Of a DNA stretch of 38,648 bases, positions 32,917-38,648 are shown one piece after another. Every line of letters begins with the position of its first letter. Within the stretch, counting starts at the first letter, position 1. Below the pieces are notes generated by a model. That model did no database searches and had not been told where the DNA came from. It was given only the letters and a program-made list of their open reading frames with translations. Source of the stretch: Lachnospiraceae bacterium (GTDB taxonomy: Bacteria; Bacillota; Clostridia; Lachnospirales; Lachnospiraceae); assembly GCA_011958945.1 (NCBI GenBank), contig BLLT01000011.1, positions 1 through 38,648 of the forward strand, read 5' to 3'. The position numbers and the translations under genes are program-made.

Positions 32917-33110
32917 GCCACGAGGAACAGCAGATAACATTTTGACAGCCATGTATAACATTATCGTATTGAAAAAAATAAGTATAGGAGTAGACTAAGG
33001 ATAGGTATGGAGCAGTTCAATTATCCTGTCTGGTACAGGCATCCGGACTGTTAAGAAATTTAAGTTTTACAAATGGATTGTTGATGCCGTCATAGGCGGC
33101 ATAAGGGGAA

Positions 33111-33195
33111 GATTGAAAATTCTCAATCCCGGGTTTGTGTCTGCGCGGCATTCACGAACCTGGCATGCACAAAAAGCCGCGCAGAAATGAGGAGA
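33111..33195 (+). repeat. Structured 5'-UTR repeat, copy E (before galE)
   Basis: Hairpin GATTGA...TCAATC (33111-33128), P1 GGGTTTGTG (33131-33139), P2 CTGCGCGGC (33141-33149), P1' CACGAACCT (33153-33161), P2' GCCGCGCAG (33176-33184), then AAATGAGGAG with the galE Shine-Dalgarno. Relative to copy A, P2 has changed a T-A to a G-C pair and P1 has G-C for G-U pairs, so pairing is kept. Confidence 0.75.
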
Positions 33196-33198
33196 AAA

Positions 33199-34215
33199 AT
33201 GGCAATTTTAGTAACAGGTGGAGCGGGGTATATAGGAAGCCATACGGTGGTGGAATTACAGAATGCAGGTTATGATGTGGTGGTTCTGGATAATCTGAGC
33301 AATTCCAGCGAGAAGTCATTGGAACGGGTGGAGAAAATTACCGGAAAGGCGGTTCCATTTTATAAGGCAGATATTCTGGACAGGGAAGCTCTGGAAAGTG
33401 TTTTTGAAAAAGAGAAAATTGATTCCTGTATCCATTTTGCAGGGCTTAAAGCAGTGGGGGAATCGGTTGCTAAGCCTTGGGAATACTATGAGAATAATAT
33501 AGCAGGAACGCTGACGCTGGTGGATGTGATGAGGAAACACGGGGTAAAGAACATCATTTTCTCTTCCTCGGCAACGGTATATGGAGATCCGGCAATGATT
33601 CCGATTACAGAGGAATGCCCCAAAGGTCAGTGTACAAATCCATACGGCTGGACAAAATCCATGTTAGAGCAGATTTTGATGGATATTCAGAAAGCGGATC
33701 CGGAATGGAACATAATTCTTCTGCGTTACTTTAACCCTATCGGAGCGCATAAGAGCGGTACCATTGGGGAGAACCCGAACGGTATTCCTAATAACCTGAT
33801 GCCTTACATCACCCAGGTGGCAGTAGGTAAGCTGAAGGAACTGGGCGTTTTTGGGGATGATTATGACACGCCGGACGGAACAGGAGTAAGGGATTACATC
33901 CATGTGGTAGATTTGGCCAAAGGCCATGTTAAGGCGCTGAAGAAGATTGAAGAAAAAGCGGGGCTTTGCATTTATAACCTTGGTACAGGCACAGGATACA
34001 GTGTCCTGGATATTGTGAAAAACTTTGAAGCGGCTACTGGGGTTAAAATCCCTTATACGATTAAGCCCAGAAGGCCAGGGGATATTGCAACCTGCTATTC
34101 GGATGCGGCTAAGGCAGAGGAAGAGTTAGGCTGGGTGGCTGAGAACGGGATTAAAGAGATGTGCGAAGATTCCTGGAGATGGCAGAGCAATAATCCTAAT
34201 GGATATGAGGAATAA
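33199..34215 (+). CDS. galE: UDP-glucose 4-epimerase
   Basis: A 338-residue short-chain dehydrogenase-type epimerase interconverting UDP-Glc and UDP-Gal (and perhaps the N-acetyl forms). It has the NAD-binding GGAGYIGS (7-14), catalytic SSSATVYG (Ser/Thr near 124-126) and YGWTK (Tyr149, Lys153), and the end pattern [19 protein letters not shown]. Start 33199 follows GAGGAG at the end of repeat copy E; the ATG at 33187 lies inside the Shine-Dalgarno segment. Confidence 0.92.
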   Translation: MAILVTGGAGYIGSHTVVELQNAGYDVVVLDNLSNSSEKSLERVEKITGKAVPFYKADILDREALESVFEKEKIDSCIHFAGLKAVGESVAKPWEYYENNIAGTLTLVDVMRKHGVKNIIFSSSATVYGDPAMIPITEECPKGQCTNPYGWTKSMLEQILMDIQKADPEWNIILLRYFNPIGAHKSGTIGENPNGIPNNLMPYITQVAVGKLKELGVFGDDYDTPDGTGVRDYIHVVDLAKGHVKALKKIEEKAGLCIYNLGTGTGYSVLDIVKNFEAATGVKIPYTIKPRRPGDIATCYSDAAKAEEELGWVAENGIKEMCEDSWRWQSNNPNGYEE

Positions 34216-34321
34216 TTTATTGTTTCACCAGTGCAGCGAAATTTTGTAAAGAGCTGGCCGTTAGGGCGGCACTCATAAGACAGTATTGGAAATGTTTTCG
34301 GGGAACGGCGTAGCTTGTGGA

Positions 34322-34700
34322 CTATGCCGTTTCTCCATTTTGCCGGTCATTCAGTAAAGACGTGGGGAGTATTCCCGCAAGGTCATAAGAAATGTCAATC
34401 TGCTGTTCCCTATGCCCCTTTGACTTATCCGGCGCGTGAACGTGCACCGCCTTTACCATATCGTTTAAAACAGAGGGCGTTAATTCGTCCAAGTCAAGAT
34501 ATTTCCGTACTTTGCTGATAAACCTGTCAATGTTCTCTGTTTGTTCTTCTTGTTCGTTAATTTCTTCGTTCAATCGCAACAGCTTTTCCCGCAGTTCTTC
34601 CTGCTCCTGTTCGTAATCGTCGGAGAGCATTTGAAATCTGCTGTCAGATAGTTTCCCGTTGGCGTTGCCCTCATAAATTGTTGTTAATTGCGCAGGGGTA
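34322..34700 (-). pseudogene. C-terminal fragment of a large serine recombinase (DUF4368)
   Basis: On the minus strand the frame gives TPAQLTTIYEGNANGKLSDS, then a coiled coil (DYEQEQEELREKLLRLNEEI) and a tail (LTPSVLNDMVKAVHVHAPD), which is the C-terminal zinc/coiled-coil and DUF4368 part of TnpX/Tn1549-type large serine recombinases. The stop at 34322 is intact. The catalytic and recombinase domains are missing: similarity ends at about 34700, where the transposon begins. It marks the end of a former integrative element next to galE. Confidence 0.78.
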
Positions 34701-34716
34701 TGTCTTCCTGAAAAGG

Positions 34717-35169
34717 TCAGAATGGAAGTTCCTCTTCCGCTGTCAGTGGTTCAGGATATTTATAACGCAGGTACGCATACAGCAGCCCTCTCTCTTTCAG
34801 AAAATCTATGAGAGTGAGGATCTCACAGCCCAGAAAGGTCTGTGCATCCCGGAGGTACTTTTTTGTCTCCTCAAAAGAGCCATGGTCAGAGCGTCTGTCT
34901 GTATAAAAGTTAAACAGCTCCCTGTCCGAAGGCTCCCGTAAATCGAGAGGTTCCCTGACGGTGACCCACCGTGCCGCCCGATGCCATTCGATGAAGCCAA
35001 AAAAGGTACCATCTTCATGGATGGCCTGTTCCGGGTTCTCATAGGGGCTGTTTCCAGCTCCCACCCAGGAACGCAGTTCCCCAAGTTCCAGCCAGCCAAG
35101 TGTCCCGGCATAGGCATCCTCCACCGCCTTAAGTTCCCGCTGCAGGGCTTTCCTTTTTATCTTATCCAT
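34717..35169 (-). CDS. Third transposon-operon protein of unknown function
   Basis: A 150-residue protein (from ATG 35169 with GGGGG upstream; ATG 35193 would overlap the AAA gene). I recognise no family. It has an acidic/aromatic character (GTLGWLELGELRSWVGAGN, FFGFIEWHRAARWVTVREPL) and a predicted helical end. Being the last gene after transposase and ATPase, it occupies the place of TniQ/TnsD-type target-selection or accessory proteins, but no zinc-binding Cys cluster is visible and homology to TniQ is not suggested. The gene begins about 10 nt after the AAA stop. Confidence 0.65.
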   Translation of the reverse strand: MDKIKRKALQRELKAVEDAYAGTLGWLELGELRSWVGAGNSPYENPEQAIHEDGTFFGFIEWHRAARWVTVREPLDLREPSDRELFNFYTDRRSDHGSFEETKKYLRDAQTFLGCEILTLIDFLKERGLLYAYLRYKYPEPLTAEEELPF

Positions 35170-35179
35170 AAGCGGCCCC

Positions 35180-35998
35180 CTATCCCAGTTCACAGTCGTT
35201 TATGGCCTGCATGACTGTGTCGGCATCCACCAGATCCAGCTTTTTTGCATCTGCACACAGCAGGCTCGGGCAGCAGAGGCGGTTAAGCACACGGGGCGTG
35301 CCGTCCGAAGCGTTCAGGATGGCCTCGGTGGCTCCTTCATCAAAGACGGCGTGGCTGCATCCCGCCCCGTCAAGCTTTGCCCGGATGAAAGCCCTCCCCT
35401 CATCTTTCGTCATGCCCTCCATGTGGAAGTTCATCACGAGCCTCTGGCGCAGGGGCTCGTGGACGGACAGGCGCAGGGTATTGTTCAGCTGCCCCAGGCC
35501 GCACAAAAGGACCACGGCCCGGTCCCTGGAATCCATCTCGAAGTTAAACAGGAGTTTTAAGTCATTCAGGATTGCATTGCCTATATAATTCGCTTCATCA
35601 ATAATGATGACGGGGGTCTTTTTCTTCTCCAGGCACAGCCGGCTGACTTCCCCCTGTATGGAACGGAAGTTATCCGGCTTGCGGAAGGAGGGCTGCCCGC
35701 CCAGGGATTCCACGAGGCTGCGGTAGAAATCCGAAACGGTGAGCGTGGAGAGGCAGGAATAGACCACCTTGTAGAGGGAAGGGTTCAGTGCTGCCGCCCA
35801 GTTTCTCACGGCAGTGGCCTTGCCCCGCCCCGGCCCGCCCGTGAGCAGGCCGAAGCCCTTTGTCTTAGCCAGGTAGGAAAGGCGGAAGAGGGCCTCCCGG
35901 TACTGGGCCGCCTCCACCAGGATCTCTTTGGAATTCTTCAGGAAAGGGTTGAATTCCAGCCCAAAACGCGGAACCTCCATGGAATGTCTTTTTTCCAT
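35180..35998 (-). CDS. AAA ATPase (ExeA/TniB/TnsC-like) with altered Walker A
   Basis: A 272-residue AAA protein: FGLEFNPFLKNSKEILVEAA opens the ExeA/TniB-type domain, then Walker A GGPGRGKAT (K60, A61), Walker B VIIIDEANYIG, sensor segments LLCGLGQLNNTLR and EPLRQRLVMNFHM (Arg finger region). The usual Ser/Thr after the P-loop Lys is Ala; the DNA (GGC AAG GCC) confirms it. Such ATPases activate and target DDE transposases in Tn7, Mu and Tn5053 relatives. Its start abuts the transposase stop (TAAATG). Confidence 0.85.
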   Translation of the reverse strand: MEKRHSMEVPRFGLEFNPFLKNSKEILVEAAQYREALFRLSYLAKTKGFGLLTGGPGRGKATAVRNWAAALNPSLYKVVYSCLSTLTVSDFYRSLVESLGGQPSFRKPDNFRSIQGEVSRLCLEKKKTPVIIIDEANYIGNAILNDLKLLFNFEMDSRDRAVVLLCGLGQLNNTLRLSVHEPLRQRLVMNFHMEGMTKDEGRAFIRAKLDGAGCSHAVFDEGATEAILNASDGTPRVLNRLCCPSLLCADAKKLDLVDADTVMQAINDCELG

Positions 35999-37246
35999 TT
36001 ATCCCCCACCCCCTTCGGAAAGGAGGGGTTTTTCCCGCTTCACGGAAGCGTTCCCCTGATTGTTCAAGAGCCTTACCGGGAGCAGGGTGCCGTCCGCCTC
36101 TGCCACATAGACCTCATCCATGCCCGGGGAGCAGCGCAGCCGTATCCTCTGCCTGGCAAAGCGCATGTCCACCTCATACTCCACGTTCCCGATGGTGACC
36201 ACACTGTCTGCGGATACCCTGCGCTCCAGTTCCAGGAGGAAATCCGTTTTCATCTTTTCTTCCGGGAGATGGCGTACCTTTTCCGGCTCGGAGAAGGAAC
36301 GTTCCTGAGGGGTGCTCCCCTTAAGGGAGGAATGGGCGGAAAGGTTGCAGCCTCGGACGTAGGCGCACAGGCTTCCGGAAAGGGCCTCCAGGGAAGGGAA
36401 ATCCCGCATATCCAGGGAGGCCATCCACTGGTCCTTCATGGTCCGGAACCATCTCTCTACCTTGGCCTTGGCTGTCGGGGTATAGGGTTTGCAGTAATTA
36501 ATGGTGGTTCCGATGCGGGCAGCCAGCAGTTCCATCTGTTTGTTCTTATAGGCGCTGCCGTTATCGAAATTGAACATCCTGGGCACGCCGTACTTTGCCA
36601 CAGCGCTTTTCATCACTGACATGAGGTTTACGAAGGTATCCTCGAAGAACACCCCTGCCCCGGTGACAAGGCGTCTTGCGTCATCGATCAGGGCGATCAC
36701 ATATACCCTGCGTTTCCTGCCGTCTGCTGTCCTGAGGTACGGCCCGGCGCTGGAATCCCCGCACCAGACTTCGTTCACATGGGGGCGTTCATAGCGCCGC
36801 ATATCCTGGACGGGCGTACTTCCTGCTTCCAGGGCGAGCCGGTTCACATACCTGTTCACAGTGGACTCGGAGACTTCGCCGCCTTTTATGCTGCCGTCCT
36901 CCTTTAACTGCCGGAAAATGGCGGCTGCACCCATGCGGGGATAGCGCCCTTTCAGATATGAGATTTTTTCTTTCAGGTCATCGTCCAGCTTTCTGGATCT
37001 GCCGCAGTCGTTCCTCCCGGCAGGAAGCAGGGCGTCAAATCCCCCTTTCTGGTAGGTGAAATACCATTTGTAGAGTGTTTTGGGTGCATAATCCCTGACC
37101 TCCCCGTCCGGATGCAGCAGTCCTTTTTGTGATGTTTTCTTCAGATAGTCCGCCAGATTCCGGTACCCTTCCGGCAGGCCGGGGATGAGCGGGGCGATGG
37201 CCGAATAGCGCATCAGCGCGATGGCATGTCTGTATTCCTGTTCCAT
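35999..37246 (-). CDS. Mu/TniA/IS481-like DDE (D35E) transposase
   Basis: This 415-residue transposase has N-terminal HTH segments (KTLYKWYFTYQKGGFDALLP; GGEVSESTVNRYVNRLALEA), an rve/RNase H catalytic core with WCGDSS (D164), FNFDNGSAYKN (D228) and TPTAKAKVERWF (E264), exactly D35E spacing, and a C-terminal Mu-type beta-barrel (VTIGNVEYEVDMRFARQRIR). Strong AAGGAGG lies 10 nt before the ATG. All three catalytic residues are present, so it may be active. It is followed directly by the AAA partner. Confidence 0.9.
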   Translation of the reverse strand: MEQEYRHAIALMRYSAIAPLIPGLPEGYRNLADYLKKTSQKGLLHPDGEVRDYAPKTLYKWYFTYQKGGFDALLPAGRNDCGRSRKLDDDLKEKISYLKGRYPRMGAAAIFRQLKEDGSIKGGEVSESTVNRYVNRLALEAGSTPVQDMRRYERPHVNEVWCGDSSAGPYLRTADGRKRRVYVIALIDDARRLVTGAGVFFEDTFVNLMSVMKSAVAKYGVPRMFNFDNGSAYKNKQMELLAARIGTTINYCKPYTPTAKAKVERWFRTMKDQWMASLDMRDFPSLEALSGSLCAYVRGCNLSAHSSLKGSTPQERSFSEPEKVRHLPEEKMKTDFLLELERRVSADSVVTIGNVEYEVDMRFARQRIRLRCSPGMDEVYVAEADGTLLPVRLLNNQGNASVKREKPLLSEGGGG

Positions 37247-37259
37247 TGATCTGAAACCT

Positions 37260-37285
37260 CCTTATGTTTTTATGTCATCATAAGG
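37260..37285 (-). promoter_or_regulatory. Hairpin covering the transposase ribosome binding site
   Basis: CCTTATG and CATAAGG (12-nt loop) form a 7-bp stem. On the minus strand the 3' arm reads CATAAGG, whose AAGG is the first half of AAGGAGG, the transposase Shine-Dalgarno. Folding would hide the site, so translational control of the transposase is plausible. Confidence 0.5.
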
Positions 37286-37311
37286 GAAAGGGGCGTGGGA
37301 GTCACCCAAAG

Positions 37312-37863
37312 TTATGTAGGCGGCACAAAGAGGAGGTTCCTGGTATTTTTTATCTGCATGGACTGGCGTCCGAAAAGGCGGATGCAGGGCTTAGTGAGGG
37401 CATGGGCGGGGGACAGCGGGAGGCTTTCGCTTAAGAGACGCTGCCGCCAGAAACGGATATATAAGGACAGGATGTAAAAGACCTGGCTGGGAGAGAGTTC
37501 CGGGTTCATATCCATCACCTCCCTGCCGTCCCTCCCATCTTCAAAGGAAGAAGCTATGGCGGCGTGGTCCGTGAGGGGGACCTGGGGGTAGGGGACGATG
37601 CCGGAGGGAAGGAGGGCATGGGTGGCATTGCAGAGGCTGCACTGCACCCTGCGTATGACAAGGGGGATCTTTCCCAGTGCTGTTTTTATGGAGCGGGTAT
37701 AGGCCCCGTGCCCTGCGAGGCAGCCGCAGTGGCCGCAGGGGCACTCCAGCTGGCAGATCTGGATGGAATCCATGGCATCATCATAAAATTCCTGTGAAAT
37801 TTCGTTGCATTCTTCTGTGATTACTGTTATCATATCCTTGTCTGTGGCGGAACCGTCCGCCAT
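37312..37863 (-). CDS. DUF6431-like zinc-cluster protein of the transposon
   Basis: A 183-residue protein with a Cys cluster in CPCGHCGCLAGHGAY followed 25 residues later by CSLCNATHALLPSGIVPY, which looks like a zinc ribbon of the kind seen at the N terminus of many transposases. A helix-turn-helix-like segment (LSPSQVFYILSLYIRFWRQR) follows. I recall this as DUF6431, a family without known function. The ATG 37863 has no good ribosome binding site; ATG 37833 is an alternative. Its position ahead of the transposase suggests end or target DNA binding. Confidence 0.7.
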   Translation of the reverse strand: MADGSATDKDMITVITEECNEISQEFYDDAMDSIQICQLECPCGHCGCLAGHGAYTRSIKTALGKIPLVIRRVQCSLCNATHALLPSGIVPYPQVPLTDHAAIASSFEDGRDGREVMDMNPELSPSQVFYILSLYIRFWRQRLLSESLPLSPAHALTKPCIRLFGRQSMQIKNTRNLLFVPPT

Positions 37864-37876
37864 GGTGTGGGTAAGG

Positions 37877-37919
37877 ACAGGGACACAAACTTTGGTCGGT
37901 GAGGGTTCCTGTCCTTTTT
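37877..37919 (+). terminator. Possible terminator-like inverted repeat
   Basis: GGACAGG and CCTGTCC are separated by about 26 nt and followed by TTTTTT on the plus strand. It overlaps the proposed transposon terminus and may insulate the element from outside transcription. The long loop weakens the case. Confidence 0.35.
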
Positions 37920-37948
37920 TCTGCGTATCAGATAAAAGGATAGCACAA

Positions 37949-38008
37949 AAGGTATGGAGATGAAATAATCTGACGGAAAATATATCAGATTAAAATATCC
38001 CATACCTT
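37949..38008. repeat. 60-bp nested dyad
   Basis: AAGGTATGG-N8-TAATCTGA-N11-TCAGATTA-N7-CCATACCTT: the outer arms (9 bp) and inner arms (8 bp) share one centre near 37979. It lies between the transposon and the primase fragment. A two-tier palindrome like this suggests a recombination, resolution or operator site, or the end of a further element. It overlaps the end of the primase-fragment frame. Confidence 0.65.
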
Positions 38009-38648
38009 ATTTAATTTGGAGAAAAACTGAGGATTTTGGTTCAGATAAACTAACGAATAACAATCAAGCATCAGCAGTTTCCATTCAAGGTCTGCCCGTG
38101 CGAAGCGGTCAACCTCCACCTTCTGTATGCTGCCCGTGTTCATGCTGTCACCGAGCAAAGCACGAAGCACCCTGCCGATGCGTGACTTGCCCTCCCCGCC
38201 TTTGCCTATGACAATCATCATTTTCTGCCCCTTTGTCGTGGGCTGCAGCACATATCCCATAAATTCCTGCAAAGTGATGATGTCCTCCGGCTCCAATAAC
38301 TGCCCTACAAAGGAAAGCCACTGTGACGGCTCAGGCGCATCCGGCGCATACCGCACCGGAAGCCTGTTCATGCAGAACTCTTTCTGTGCGGAAAAATCCC
38401 CCGACAGGAAATAGGTTCCGTTCGCCACATGGATACGGTCTGTCTGGTAGGGTATCGGCGGGGAGTAGCACCTGATCCGCAGCGCATCCAGGAGCGTTGT
38501 CGCCTTTTTTGCGATGCCTGATGTGACATAAGGCGCAATCTTGTAGTATATCTCCGCTTTAATCTGCTCCGCATCACCGATTGCCCCGTTTACGTCAAAA
38601 AAAGTGCCGTGTATGCACTTCATAGGGTGCCCTGCGAGGAAATCCTCA
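37985..38648 (-). pseudogene. D5/P4-type phage or plasmid primase-helicase, partial and truncated
   Basis: The minus-strand frame is open at the window edge, so the gene starts outside. It encodes the D5_N region (GTYFLSGDFSAQ, PSQWLSFVGQLLEPEDIITL) and the start of an SF3 helicase (Walker A GKGGEGKS; then ADLEWKLLMLD). Similarity stops at about 38072, where the helicase core should continue; the last 20-30 residues to 37985 look unrelated. The gene is thus cut by a deletion near the nested dyad. It belonged to a phage-like or integrative element. Confidence 0.75.

Larger units (their letters stand above)
34701..37887 (-). mobile_element. Mu/Tn7-like transposon (DUF6431-like, TniA-like, AAA, small protein)
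   Basis: Four minus-strand genes (37863 to 34717) form a GC-rich block unlike its AT-rich accessory neighbours. Candidate inward-facing termini are TGTCTTCCTG (34701-34710, plus) and TGTGTCCCTG (37887-37878, minus), 8 of 10 matching and starting TGT, as in Mu/Tn7/IS481-type ends. The left one sits where recombinase homology stops. No target duplication is visible, and later deletion may have removed it. The gene set is a DDE integrase with a partner AAA ATPase, plus two accessory proteins; I do not know a named family with this order. Confidence 0.6.

Noticed and set aside
32942-32972. Promoter for galE at TTGACA
   Set aside because: The -35 is perfect but the nearest -10 (TATTGA) is at 19-nt spacing and weak, so it was not listed as a feature.
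34717-35169. TniQ/TnsD target-selection protein
   Set aside because: The position fits but no Cys-rich zinc motif or recognisable TniQ segment is present.

Overview
The window looks like a chromosomal segment of a gut Firmicute, most likely a Lachnospiraceae / Clostridium cluster XIVa member. The reasons are strong AGGAGG ribosome binding sites, sigma-A-like promoters, a four-subunit pyruvate-type ferredoxin oxidoreductase, a UAP-type nucleotidyltransferase beside galE, a LysM-GH18 protein and DUF1538/P-II genes. No rRNA, tRNA or CRISPR array was seen.

Layout. (1) 0-8.1 kb: a short guaA that lacks the glutaminase catalytic region, then accessory DNA: a 5'-truncated Schlafen/AlbA-type regulator with an 11-bp slippage tract, a HEPN-like hypothetical gene, an operator-like repeat cluster, a large primase-helicase-PLD protein of the TOTE conflict-system type, an ArsC/Spx-like reductase, and several gene fragments. 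(2) 8.1-12.2 kb: a GNAT, a TPR-like gene broken by an in-frame stop, an overlapping gene pair (ABC-type AAA ATPase plus a putative PD-(D/E)XK protein) that looks like a two-gene defence module, and remnants of sugar-use genes (GH42, GH116, ABC permease). (3) 12.2-18.6 kb: hflK-hflC, a BlaI/MecI-type repressor, LacI and solute-binding-protein remnants joined head to head, and an apparently intact GH32 sucrose/fructan hydrolase. The wreckage suggests an ABC sugar locus collapsed by deletions. (4) 18.6-34.2 kb: ordinary chromosome: por operon with a small membrane protein at its end, WYL regulator and a DIP1984-like gene, XRE regulator, a 47-residue membrane smORF, MarR-citrate synthase operon, DUF1538 membrane protein plus tandem P-II-like protein, LysM-GH18, UAP-type pyrophosphorylase and galE. 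(5) 34.2 kb to the end: a scar of integrative elements, with a serine-recombinase tail, a GC-rich Mu/Tn7-like transposon (zinc-cluster protein, D35E transposase, AAA ATPase, small protein) and a truncated D5-like primase.

The most striking signal is a dispersed repeat family that sits directly 5' of start codons (blaI-like, P-II, UAP, galE, and a fragment before marR). Its copies keep two interleaved stems through compensatory base changes and carry the Shine-Dalgarno sequence at the 3' end. This points to a mobile or shared 5'-UTR RNA element. Other leads are the GATase-less GuaA, the TOTE-like locus with its repeat cluster, the ATPase/nuclease pair, and the transposon with an altered Walker A motif.
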